A stretch of DNA of 64,000 nucleotides from Telopea speciosissima (lineage: Eukaryota > Streptophyta > Magnoliopsida > Proteales > Proteaceae): positions 4,661,568 to 4,725,567 of the forward strand of contig NC_057925.1 of the NCBI RefSeq assembly GCF_018873765.1, given 5' to 3'. Both the position numbers and the translations under genes were made by a program. This document shows, in pieces, positions 11,465 to 21,798 of the stretch; within the stretch, counting starts at the first letter, position 1, and every line of letters starts with the position of its first letter. The notes under the pieces are model-generated. The model had not been told where the DNA came from. It saw only the letters and a list, made by a program, of their open reading frames with translations, and ran no database searches.

Positions 11465-13661
11465 TTTTCTCATATTTGTCTTCCAATCATTTCTATTCGA
11501 GGTCATGCTTGATACATGTATGAAACCGTTCCTATGGTTCAGTGCAATTTAATTGGTTGGTGGGAGGAGAGGGGTGGTTGGACAAGTTCAAACCGACATG
11601 ATCGAGATGTGAATGGTAGATAATTTGGGTTTTTTAGTCGAAAGTGAATAGTGGATAATGAAATGGGGGATAAGTTCTACTTTTCTACTTTTCTTTTCTG
11701 GTTGGCTTAAAAAAGTTAGACTTTATCACCCCTTGGATGTCTAGATACTTCGATTTGTGATCGATGGAAGAGTACAATATGCTCTTAATAGGAATGAGAA
11801 CCTATGAAAGCAATTTTGGTTTATTTATTTTTATGCAAGTCAAGGGTTGAGAGGATCCACAAGGGGTCAAATATGGAATTTTTATCTGCTACAAATAATG
11901 ATCCGTCAAATATGGTATCCATAGGCTCCACTTCTTGAAAAGCAAATAAATGTGAATTAGGTGTCGCTAAGGAGACTTGAACCACCGATCAAGCTCCTGA
12001 CGTGGATCTCCATGGGGAGAAGCGAACCACTAGGACAAGCCCTGAATTGATAAATTTTTTTTATTGGGAGCATATCAAAACAAGTTTGATTACTCATTTC
12101 TATGTTTTCTATAAAATGCCATGGAGATAAGTAGGTATTTCTGGTTGTGTTTCCTCCTCGTAGTCTATGTACAATTTGTATGGTACCTATAGCAATCATA
12201 GATAACAAGTTGATGTTGCAATATTTAGCATCCATATCCCATATGTGTAGGGTAGTTAAAATGGTTTCAAATTGTTCGTATCGATATCAGCTGAGACTAA
12301 TACTAGTATTTGATTGATATTGTATTTGTGTATTGGTCTGTGGTAAGGAGAAAAAAGGCTTAAATTGGCAAAACTGTCTGATATAGGCTGTTTCAACCGA
12401 TCCATATCAATATTGGTATCGACAAAGATAGATATTGGTACCAATACTGATACCTAAAACCATGATATTTGTTAAGAAACTAAATATAATTCATCAATGC
12501 ATAAGATTCACATAGGGGCTAAGCATGTATTAAAAAGGGAAAAATCTAGATGTCATTGTGAACGGTGAAGTATAACGCTTCACTATTTACTACATGGTAC
12601 TACATGAGTATGTTCTTTAACCATTAGTTTCATGTATTCTCATTTTCTAAATTTTGAATCGGAGTTTGAGCCACGTTTCTTATTGTAGTGTAAAATTTTG
12701 CATAAGGTTTTCTATCACATAGACTAACTCATATACTATTAAGTGGCAAATAATAAGGTGTTACGTATCATTAAACATAGTAACATTTAGAAGAAATATA
12801 TAATTTAAGATTACATTCCTTAAGTTGAAAATTCATCTTCTGGCCAGGGTTGAGGATCAGAAGACCTACACTAATGTATAAAGATAGGAGAAAAATTCTA
12901 TGTGTGAGAGTGTATTGACCACGCCCAGATAGAGGGGGCAAAATGATCACCTCGCCCCCATGAAAGGCAAAAATTCTACCCCCACGGTGTCAATGCGTCT
13001 GCTCTCACTGGCCCCTGCACTCGCAGGATCTAGTTCGATCCGTATTTTTATTGGGTTATTATTGATTTGATACTGGTTTTGGTCCGGTTTTGGTGTTACA
13101 TAAAAGTATTTAAAAATAGTAATAAAACTATTTTGTTTCATTTTTTGGGTTTCTAACTGGTTTTCCTATTGGTTTGGTTATTGATTTTGGGCGGACCAGG
13201 TTTTCAGTCGATCCCATCCTACCACAGCCCAAAACCAATCCAATATGAATCGATTCAATTCGATCCAAGTTTTTTCAGATCGGTTTTAACTTTTCAGGTT
13301 AGGTTTTGACACCCTTACTCCTAGCTAAATCCATTAAAATAATAACATTAAAGTAGGGCTACTTTTTAGAGGTCAAAAGAAATTTAAAAGAACGGATTTG
13401 AAAGTAAGTGCCACCAGAACAATAACAAGAAGAGTAGATGTGTTTTGATAAAAAAACAACAACGAAGAAGAAAACTGGACGTCTATCAAACATGAAACAA
13501 GGGCTTAATTAAGAAGTGAGAATAGTCGCAGCAGTGGACTAGTAAGAATCTTGAAAAAAAATTTCTTCTCACATAAAATCCAATCAGCCCATGGTTTTAA
13601 GTATCGGGATTGGATCAGTTGTAGCGGTCGATCTGTATCAATAATGACAATGATAGACATT
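11465..13661. other. Intergenic with degenerate repeats
   Basis: No gene seen. About 12250-12470 is a GATATC/CCAATACTGATACC-rich fragment of the same class as the element near 27915. About 12895-13035 is a GC-rich weak foldback with AATGATCACCTCGCCCCC in its centre. The sequence around 13290-13310 ends in TTTTGACACCCTTA, probably one end of an AGGGGTGTCAA-family relic. Confidence 0.4.
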
Positions 13662-13671
13662 AATATTTAAT

Positions 13672-13939
13672 AGGGGTGTAAATGAATAGTCAAAATCCGT
13701 TTTTGTATCCGTGTCTGTATTTGTTTAGCACTATCCGAATCTGTCCGAAAACTAAACGGATGTGGATGCGGATAGGCTATAGCTATCCGAAAAGCTATAT
13801 TTACATGTCAACGGATAAAATATCTGATTCGTATCTGTGTTCGTATCTGTTTAGCACTATCCAAACCTGTCTGATAGCTAATCGGATGCAAATGCGGATA
13901 TAGCACTATCAGAGCCGAATCTGATCCTTTTACAGCCCT
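13672..13939. mobile_element. 268-bp MITE with perfect 10-bp target duplication
   Basis: Termini are AGGGGTGTAAATG and TTTTACAGCCCT. AATATTTAAT flanks it on both sides (13662-13671 and 13940-13949). The interior contains two diverged direct copies of about 70 bp, each with TGTTTAGCACTATCC and ATGCGGATA. A Mutator-like origin is likely from the TSD length. Confidence 0.88.
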
Positions 13940-13949
13940 AATATTTAAT

Positions 13950-14758
13950 CGATATCGTTTTTTTTCTTTTTCTTTTTTGATAAAATCGATACCGTATTGA
14001 TGGTACTGGAATTGGAGAAGGAAAATGATCAAATAAACTCCGTATCGATATTCAAACCTTCGCCACTGCATAATTTCTTGGGGCCACCCGCCTGAGGGTC
14101 ACTAGGGGCTAGAAGCTTCCGGTTTGTGCATGGTGCGGGGGTCATGTACAAGCCCAGGGGGGATACCAAAAAAAAAACTCCGTATCGATATTTGAGAGGC
14201 AATAACCCGATACGATCGATCCATATTAATAAATCGGTGATGATCGATATGAATACCGATACCGTGCAATAAAAACCATAAAATCATTCTCAACTTGATT
14301 GGCTGAGAACTTAAATATATTCTCAACGATGGTATGACTATCAAGACTCTTAGTCTTATATGATGTACTTGAATGGCTTTGGAAAACCCAACTTTGTTTG
14401 GTTAGCGATTATCTTAATTAGTCTTTATCCCCCAAAAAAAAAATTATCTTAATAAGTAAGAGAAGGACCTGACTCTGACTACGTAAGTCAAGCTGTTTAA
14501 TTATTAATTTTATTCGCTGCACCTATATGTATATATAATATAGGGCCAGTCTCAACCGAAGGCTTCAACACAGGCCCGACCCTATCTAGGCTCAGAGTGG
14601 GTTAGCGTGGGCTCAGGCTGATCAGTTTTTATTTTTGAAACCTCTAGTAGCACATCACTTTGGTGTGTGAATCATGTTAAATCTCTGTATCATCTGTGCT
14701 CAAATATATTTGTTTCTTGGTATTTGTGTTAACATGTGTTGTGGGTTCCAACCATGCA
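13950..14758. other. Intergenic with degenerate repeats
   Basis: No gene. Contains CCGTATCGATATT repeats near 14040 and 14180 and a GGCCC-rich patch near 14540-14630. Confidence 0.4.
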
Positions 14759-14766
14759 TCTATTAT

Positions 14767-14865
14767 GGATCTTTATCCCCTCAACTTGCCTGTCGGATCC
14801 ACCTCACTCTATTAGGGGGAATTGAGGAAATTGACGGGCAGGCAAATTGAGGTGTTATTTTTCAT
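14767..14865. mobile_element. 99-bp MITE, GGATCTTTATCC family
   Basis: Starts GGATCTTTATCCCCTCAA and contains the inverted pair CTTGCCTGTC / GACGGGCAGG. TCTATTAT flanks it at 14759-14766 and 14866-14873. The same terminus occurs at 16704, 37565, 49630 and 63832. Confidence 0.75.
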
Positions 14866-14940
14866 TCTATTATATTTAATAATGATACTTAATAATGAAA
14901 TATGAAATGATATAGAGTTAGTAACATAATTGTTGCGTCA

Positions 14941-15860
14941 AGAAATCGTCGAGCGGTCCTGCGAGTGCCGTCACCTGCAAGTGGACCAAAGGGGTCAACA
15001 GAGAGAACCGGTGTAGTCCCGACCTAGGGCTCTCCGATGCCAAAGTTAGATCTCCTGGCGCAAATAGATGAATAGTGATTATTCAGTATGAGTTTTGATG
15101 TCCCCTATGGGGTTGTGTACCTTGCCTTTTATAGTAGCATATGGCGGTGTGGAGAGTCCCAGTCTGATGGCGATTGTGTCGTTGAGTGGATAGAGGCCCT
15201 GGGTAATGGGGCTCTATCCTGATTGGCCATCTCCCCGTGGGAGGGAGTGTCCTGGTGGCATCAGGATCCTTGGTGGATAGATACCCGCGTGTGGTGATAA
15301 CGTCCTTGGTGCTTGAATCCGTCTGGGTGACGTGACTTCTAAGCGGCGGTCTAGAGTCCTGATAGTGACATGAGTCTTAGCGATACGATCGGATCGTAGA
15401 TGGGTGGCCCCCACCTCACGTGCCCACGATGCTGTGCCTGGGTGCAAGCCGCGCCTGGGTGAGGCCGAGCCTGGATGTGTGGCCGTGCCTAGGTGAAGCC
15501 GCGCCCGCCTGGATGTGTGGCCGCGCCTAGGTGAGGCCTCGCCCAAGTGGTGGCCGCACCTGGGTGAGGCCGCGCCTAGGTGAGGCCGCGCCTGGGGTGA
15601 GGCCGCGCCCCTCGGATGTGTGGCCGCGCCCGCGGGGTGGCCCTGCCTAGGTGAGGCCGGGCCCGAGGGGTGGCCGCGCCTGGGTGAGGCCGCGCCTTGA
15701 TGTGTGGCCGCGCCTAGGTGAGGCCGCGCCCGAGTGGTGGCCGCGCCTGGGTGAGGCCGCGCCCGAGTGCTGGGACCCGGTTCGTTCTCCTTGGCTATGG
15801 AACGGGTCGCCTGTGACACGTGGCGATCGTTGATTGGCCCGATGAATATTGGATGTATCA
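14941..15860 (-). mobile_element. Solo LTR, 920 bp, with 5-bp target duplication
   Basis: On the plus strand it starts TGTTGCGTCAAG and ends GGATGTATCA, so it has the TG...CA ends of an LTR. ATAAT flanks it exactly (14936-14940 and 15861-15865). Orientation is minus because a TATA-like box (complement of CTTTTATAGTAG near 15127) lies upstream of the terminus shared with 8184-9052. No internal domain or second LTR lies nearby, so it is a solo LTR from recombination. The unusual GC-rich tandem array at 15430-15770 lies inside it. Confidence 0.88.
15430..15770. repeat. GC-rich minisatellite inside the solo LTR
   Basis: Irregular repeats of about 19-40 bp built from GGCCGCGCC, TAGGTGAGGC and GATGTGTGGCC. 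GC content is far above the surroundings. It creates long overlapping frames rich in Gly, Pro, Arg and His on both strands that are not genes. Confidence 0.9.
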
Positions 15861-15865
15861 ATAAT

Positions 15866-16694
15866 CATGTAGAATAATGATTACAAAAATTTGTTTATTA
15901 GATTAAATTTCCCTTGCAACCAAATGGAACCCTAAGATACCATTTCCCTTTGGCAAGTAATTTTTTTATCACCTCAAAACACCATGGGGTATGAGCCAGC
16001 ATAAAAGCTGCTTACTTTCCACAACTCATCGAGAATCAAGCAAAGCGTATAAAAAAAGAAAAAAAAAAGAAAGATCTGGCGTAGGAATTTTATGAATCGT
16101 CATACTCAAATTGGGCATCACAGGTTGAGATGATTGAAATTGGATCAATCAGTTAGTAAATGGTTTTCTGTCGGATTTAGATCAATTATTATTCGAGCAT
16201 TCATGGTGCTTGGTTGTAGCCTGATGGGCACTTGACCGATCTGATCACTAACCAAGACCAACCATTTATAGTTTATTTATAGCTTGATCGATCAACTCAT
16301 TTGTGACCTGTTAACCATCCGTTTATATCCAAATTAATCTGTTTAAAATTTGATTATAATCCGATTAACTTAACTCCAATTATGGATGATAACTAACCAA
16401 CCAAAAAATAAATGTGTTCATGCCTAACCTCGAGGCCTAATTAATTAAACAGTGCAATAATGATGTAATTCTTTAAATTGATGGGGTCACACCCTAGTCT
16501 AAAAATCCTCTGCAATACCCTAATATGGGGATGAAGCATCTTCCATGTATTGAGTTCTCAGGGCCGTATTACAGTGTACCGTCAAATGCCCACACTGCAA
16601 AGGATTTTAATCCCTAGTGCAATGGTTATGGGCATAGTAAAAAAGACAGGAAATTCTTAATAGTTTGATATGAGTACTTTTCATTATTCTGGCA
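15866..16694. other. Intergenic, no gene seen
   Basis: AT-rich. Contains a GATCGATC-rich degenerate stretch near 16230-16370 and nothing else I can support. Confidence 0.45.
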
Positions 16695-16703
16695 TCGATT
16701 CCA

Positions 16704-16890
16704 TGGATCTTTATCCTCTCAGCTTCCCTGCCTGGTACAGTTCATATGGTTCCTCTCACAGGGGTAGAAATGACCACCTTATCCCCTACCTGAACACACT
16801 GCCCGGGTGGGGTCCACCCCCGGTCCACCCCCCTCTTATTAGAGGCACTAGGGAACTGTACCAGGCAAGGAACCTGAGAGGATAATTTTC
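16704..16890. mobile_element. 187-bp MITE, GGATCTTTATCC family
   Basis: TCGATTCCA flanks it on both sides (16695-16703 and 16891-16899). The left end carries GGATCTTTATCCTCTCAG and the right end GAGAGGATAATTTTC. Longer inner arms pair CTGCCTGGTACAGTTC with GAACTGTACCAGGCA-like sequence. AATGACCACCTTATCCCC lies inside. Confidence 0.88.
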
Positions 16891-16997
16891 TCGATTCCAC
16901 TGCTTGTATTGGCTCTTGGCAATGATGTTGAGTGAATTCACGACCAGTAGATTGTTATCATCCTTTTATCGTACTACCTGCATGTTGGTGTGTATGG

Positions 16998-17158
16998 TCG
17001 AATTTTTATCCTATGCAGTAACTGCACGGTGTTGTACTGCATCGTATGGCGCCTGCAGAGGCCATGTGCACCATGTGGGGCCCGCTGTGCCACATGGCCT
17101 CTGCTGCTCCGCACGATGCAGTATTGCATCGTGCAATTACAGGAGAAGATAACGATTC
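16998..17158. mobile_element. 161-bp foldback MITE, GAATTTTTATCC end
   Basis: GTGTATGG flanks it (16990-16997 and 17159-17166). Inner arms TGCAGAGGCCATGTG and CACATGGCCTCTGC form a strong hairpin, and outer arms include TGCACGGTG and its counterpart. The left end GAATTTTTATCC links it to the 37565 and 49630 elements. Confidence 0.82.
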
Positions 17159-17166
17159 GTGTATGG

Positions 17167-17724
17167 CTAGGGTTTGAGAGATCGGAATTGGACTGCCGGT
17201 TCCAATCTGATTCCGATTCGAATACCCAAAAATCGGTTAAGATAGACTACAAAATGGTCGAATCGGCGATTTGAACCTGATTCCGGCCAATTTTAGATCA
17301 GGGTTTCTAGGGCTTTTTGAATACTATGCTTACATTCTGATCCATGAACTCATTAAATTACTTGTATTTGAAATTATCATCTAAAAACGAATTTGCTGCA
17401 ATCATTGATCATCGAGTTAATAGGGACTTCAGCCAATTCTATGTAGATTTTGGATGTATGAGAGTAAGGGTGCAAGTTTGGCCCGTGGAACCCAAGCCCG
17501 CCCAAGCCCATATTGAGCCCGACAAGGTTATGGGCTGGGCTGGGCTAGGGTTGAAATTTCTAGGTCATGGGTAAGGTAGGGTTGGGTTGAGCCTGATCAG
17601 GCTTGGATTGAGTCACCCAGGGTTAGGACCAATCAGTGACTGAAACTGAGAGAAATTTCAAAAGTTCACAAGGGTATATGTAATGCAGCCTTAGGTTTTA
17701 AAACCTTGATTGTGGGTTGGTTGC
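17167..17724. other. Intergenic repeat remnants
   Basis: No gene. About 17465-17640 is a GGGCTGGGC-rich piece resembling the interior of the AGGGGTGTCAA elements, without clear ends. Confidence 0.4.
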
Positions 17725-17908
17725 GGATCCAGATCCTCTACTTGCGCCTGCCTGGTACTACCGTTTGCCCCACACATAAGCAAGGTGGAAAATACCACCT
17801 TGCCCCTGACTCGGGCAAGGCGCTTGAACAGGGGTAAGGCGGTATTTTTTGCCTTGCTTGTGTGTGGGGCACACACGACAGTAGGGATAGGCGGAAATAG
17901 AGGATCTC
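17725..17908. mobile_element. Foldback element, GGATCC family (copy 3)
   Basis: Starts GGATCCAGATCCTCTACTTG and ends AATAGAGGATCTC. Inner arms pair GCCCCACACATAAGCAAGG with CCTTGCTTGTGTGTGGGGC. The centre has ACCACCTTGCCCC and its complement. Confidence 0.82.
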
Positions 17909-18146
17909 AATTGGTCGCTATATGCTCACCCGAAGGATAAAAAAATCAACTAGAAGGATAGTGGCAATTTCATAATTTTCTTTAATAAGCTCAGGATCCT
18001 TTAAGAAGACGCAATCAATAAAGGGACAGGATGGTAATTAACTTTAAAAGGAAAGGACAATCTTGAGATTTCAAATGACTGGTGATAAATTTATAAAAAG
18101 AAAGATTTTAGTAAGAACATCTCAGTTCTTACCAAACAAAAAAAAA

Positions 18147-18245
18147 TGTAAGAACATCTCAGTGCATGATGCTCCTGTTACTCTGAGAGGGGAAAATATA
18201 CGCAGCCTTACCCTTGCTTCGCAAAAGAGGCTGTTTTCAATTTAC
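18147..18245 (+). mobile_element. Degenerate Au-like SINE fragment
   Basis: Contains GTGCATGATGCTCC, ACGCAGCCTTACCC and AGAGGCTGTTTTC in the order found in Au-type SINEs. Truncated before the B-box region. It lies immediately before a second copy. Confidence 0.65.
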
Positions 18246-18332
18246 AGAAGAAAGATTCTTTATTAATAACAACAATTATAAGGTCTTAGATGTAAATATA
18301 TTTATTGTTTCTAGAGAGATTCTATCTCTACT

Positions 18333-18490
18333 AAAGGATGTACCTAGTGCATGAGGCTCCCATCACTGCGGGGTTTGGGGAGGGTTATAATGTATGCAAC
18401 TTTACCCCTACTTTTCATAGAGAGACTGTTTCCAGAACCTGCGACCACTTGGTCACAATGGAGGAACCTTTACTGTTGCGCCAAGACCCG
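18333..18490 (+). mobile_element. Au-like SINE, near full length
   Basis: tRNA-derived SINE with the conserved order GTGCATGAGGCTCC, GGGGAGGGTTATAATG, GACTGTTTCCAGAACC, a GCGACCACTTGGTCACAATG stretch and TTGCGCCAAG. This matches what I remember of the Au SINE family, which occurs across flowering plants. Sense is plus. Confidence 0.85.
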
Positions 18491-19467
18491 TAGATAAGAG
18501 TCCATGACCAAAACAAACAAGAATCCATGGCTAAAGAACTTGTTCGAAATCCTTCGGTTAGAATACATTTCTTTCAAATTTATAAGGGAGATGGATCTGT
18601 ACAATAGACTATATATTGACATCATATACATTAGAGAGACAAAGATAATTTTCTATAGGTGTCAAAGTATACAATAACAGGTCTACGGTATTAATGATGA
18701 GCGAACATAGAGATTATGTTAGAGGATGTATATTTTAGTGCCATTTGCAGTTCTTTTCCTTTTATATAATTATGAAAACTTATAAAGATTTTAATCTTTT
18801 TTTTTTTTTTTTTGAGTAAGAATAAAGGTTTTAATCTTGCATTAAATTTAAGGTAAAAGATTGGCTGGGTGAACCTAAGCTTGGATTGGTGGTTCACCAG
18901 TTCTATCATGTGGAAGGATGATATGGGATTTTATAACGTCGTTGGATATCTGAGGAATAATCTGAATTTACATGTCGAACTTTAGCCTCAAATTAAACCA
19001 TTTACCTTCCTCTCATGTATGTACATGCATCCCTTTGAGGTCCATACACCCTTTTAGTTGTCTCAAAATTTTTTTTTTCCGGCCAATGCTTTATTTTTTT
19101 ACCTATCAAACTCCATTTCATCTAAAACTTGACATGTGAGCAAGTCTACCAATCCACCAAATCTCATTCCAATTAGACATGATATTTTGGCTTTTCTATG
19201 TAAGATTTGGAAACACATTTTCTAGTTAGAACCATAAGTGGATGTGAAGGAGGATGGGAAGCTTTTAACAATGGTTATTTAAAACTACTCTCTTAAAGAA
19301 ATGCTAATTTTGTTTGAGATAATCATTAATTACTAAACTATTAATTTATCCAAAAACAAAAAGTCAAATAATAGATTCATGAACTCATTGATGATGCCAA
19401 TATAACCATTTTGACTTATTATCTGCAAAATGTCAATTTAATTAAAATTGAATAAGGAAAAAAAATA
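18491..19467. other. Intergenic, no gene seen
   Basis: AT-rich with poly(T) runs near 18795 and 19065. No supportable feature. Confidence 0.5.
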
Positions 19468-19902
19468 GGTAAAGTACACGTACCCCTGTAGTGCATCCAA
19501 TATTCCTCATACCCCCTAAGCGGTTTAATATTCAACGTACCACCCCTGTTTTATACCCCAAATGCCAGGTAGGTCCAATCCGTTAAATACCACCGATAGA
19601 TGCCAAAATTTTGACCATTTTACCCTTTGCTTCATTTTCTTAAATCTGAAAAAGACTTAATTATCCTCACTTATTTGTTGTCCTAAACTAATTAAAAAAT
19701 GATCATTTTATCCTAAACTAATTAAAAAATGATCATTTTATCCTTTGTTTTATTTTTATAAATAAAAAGACCTAATTGCCCTCATTTATGTATTACCCTA
19801 ACCTAATTTGAAAAGACTATTTTACCCCTAAATATTTGTTCCTAAAAATCCCAAAATGCCCTCATCTTCCTCAAATCATCATCCTCTTTTACATACCAAC
19901 CA

Positions 19903-19934
<32 letters not shown>

Positions 19935-21420
19935 GCCAGCACCACCACCACCATTGGCTTTGGGTTCTAAGACAAATGCGAGGAAAAGGGCTATCATTGT
20001 TGCGGAGAAGAAATCGAGTATCGAAATGCTCGGTGAAGATGGAGTATCGGGTTCCTCTTCTTTGCTCTCAATAGAATATCGAAAGCCTTCTTCACCTCTT
20101 CGCTTCTCTGCTGTCCAGATTGAGGTGAATTCCCCTGCTGCTGCTGCTGCCGCAACCTGGGATTCAGATACAGATTCCTATTCGCCGTTTGTGCAGGGCG
20201 GAACCCCAATCCGCCGCCAATTGTAGATGAATTAATGGAGCTTGAAGCATTCAGAGACTGTTCTATGGTGGCTTTGACAGCAGGGCTAGAAAAGCTAGCC
20301 TCTCTCATGACTCGGCTCACACTTGGGTCATCAAGGATCGAAACAATGAGCTGTTCAAGCTCCACCTTTACGGCTAAAAGGGGTTGTTGCTCCTGCTCTG
20401 GGCAGCCTCTGCGTTGATGGGCTTGAGCTCGCTTGAGCGCAGCCATGAGAGCATTAGAGATTGGGGGGTCAATACCAGGGGAGAGGTTCTGGGCTGAAGG
20501 GAGACGCTCGAGGGCAACACTGAAACAAAGTTCGAGTGCTCTGCATTGGAGTGGGTGAGAAGAGTTTGGGTGAGATCGAATGCAGGCTGATCGAAGGTAC
20601 CCAGATGCAGAGGCCAAAAGTGTTGCAGCGACATGGAGTGGCGTGGTTTGGCCGTGATTCCGACGAGCTGCTTCGGCGATTGAGTGGTTCAGAACACTCG
20701 CCGCCTCTGGGGTTAATGTCTGCTGGATTGTACTCAAACCAGCTCTCATGATGGGTTCTCTGCTGCTTCAACTTCTACGAATTTCTCAAAAAAACTAATA
20801 GAGAACAAGGCACATAGCAATCTCTGAAACAAAATTAAAGAAACCCACCAAAATTCAGGTTTCTCATCCCCGCCGCTGGCTTCCGATACTCCATCTTCAC
20901 CGACCATTCGATACTCGATTTCTTCTCCGCAACAATGATAGCCCTTTTCCTCGCATTTGTCTTAGAACCCAAAGCCAATGGTGGGTGGTGGTGGCGCTGG
21001 GTATGTAAAAGAAGATGGTGATTTGGGGAAGATGAGGGCATTTTGAGATTTTTAGGAACAAATATTTAGGGTTAAAATAGTCTTTTCAAATTATGTTAGG
21101 GTAATACATAAATGAGGGCAATTAGGTCTTTTCATTTATAAAAATAAAACAAAGGGTAAAATGGCCATTTTCAATTAGTTTAGGGCAACAAATAAGTGAG
21201 GGTAATTAAGTCTTTTCAGATTTAAGAAAATAGAGTAAAGGGTAAAATGGTCAAAATTTTGGCATCTAACGGTGGTATTTAACGGATTGAACCTATCTGG
21301 CATTTGGGGTATAAAACAGGGGTGATACGTGGAATATTAAAGGGTGGTACGTGGAATATTGAGCCGCTTATGGGGTACTAGGAATATTGAGTGCATTATA
21401 AGGAGTACGTGTACTTTACC
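19468..21420. mobile_element. Pack-MULE-like element carrying a SMAX1-like gene piece
   Basis: Very long terminal inverted repeats bracket the element: left about 19468-20051 and right about 20878-21420. They begin GGTAAAGTACACGTAC on both sides and share GACCATTTTACCCTTT, TTTGGGTTCTAAGACAAATG and CGGTGAAGATGGAGTATCGG. Repeats of more than 500 bp enclosing a host-gene segment are the hallmark of Pack-MULEs. The interior is the 5' end of a SMAX1-like gene. No transposase frame is present. I could not see a 9-bp target duplication (flanks AAAAAAATA and TCTATAAGT differ), so superfamily is inferred from TIR length and capture. The left TIR carries a CCGCCA microsatellite (about 19905-19950) reduced in the right TIR. 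Confidence 0.82.
19994..20749 (-). pseudogene. Captured 5' fragment of a SMAX1/SMXL gene
   Basis: The 251-codon frame starts at ATG 20749 with [20 protein letters not shown] and follows the N-terminal double Clp-N region of SMAX1-type proteins, including [57 protein letters not shown] and [20 protein letters not shown]. Homology stops after RAKKRNPIL (about residue 236, near 20052), where the frame runs into the terminal repeat and ends 15 codons later. The two P-loop ATPase-like halves and EAR motif of full SMAX1 (about 990 residues) are absent. SMAX1 represses karrikin and strigolactone-type responses with MAX2 and KAI2. A fragment with only Clp-N would lack those parts. It is open and undamaged, so it could be expressed, but it is a capture rather than a gene. 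Confidence 0.88.
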
Positions 21421-21615
21421 TCTATAAGTCTAGAAGTATCTTTAGAGAATTAATTTTAAAAAATAACAATGTTAAGATAGTAGAAGATCTCAGTATAATC
21501 CTATGGAATCTAGAACTTCTTTGACTTCTACAGTAATAGAAGGGGAGTGGAAGGAGGTCGTCCTGCCTCCTTGACTTCTCCATATTTAGAATTGGAATAG
21601 TGCTCTCTGCAACAC

Positions 21616-21798
21616 AGATCTTCTACGGTGCACTGCCTTGTCCTGCCTGTGCTGCACAAACACAAGGCTACGTGCAATGACTGCCTTACCCCCACTTGGG
21701 CAAGGCGCTCGAGCAGGGGTAAGGCGATCAATGCACACCACCTTGTGTCTGCGCAGCACGGCAGGACGGGCAGCCCATGCTCTAGAAGATCTGGATCC
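21616..21798. mobile_element. Foldback element, GGATCC family (copy 4)
   Basis: Arms AGATCTTCTACGGTGCACTG and GCTCTAGAAGATCTGGATCC. The centre has AATGACTGCCTTACCCCC and, inverted, GGGGTAAGGCGATCAATG. Similar in size to copies 1-3. Confidence 0.82.

Noticed and set aside
15214-15868. Long minus-strand frame of 215 codons rich in Gly, Pro, Arg and His
   Set aside because: It lies wholly in the GC-rich minisatellite of a solo LTR; overlapping frames on both strands have the same bias.
19468-21420. Identical 9-bp target duplication for the SMAX1 element
   Set aside because: The flanks AAAAAAATA and TCTATAAGT do not match, so I claim only the terminal repeats.
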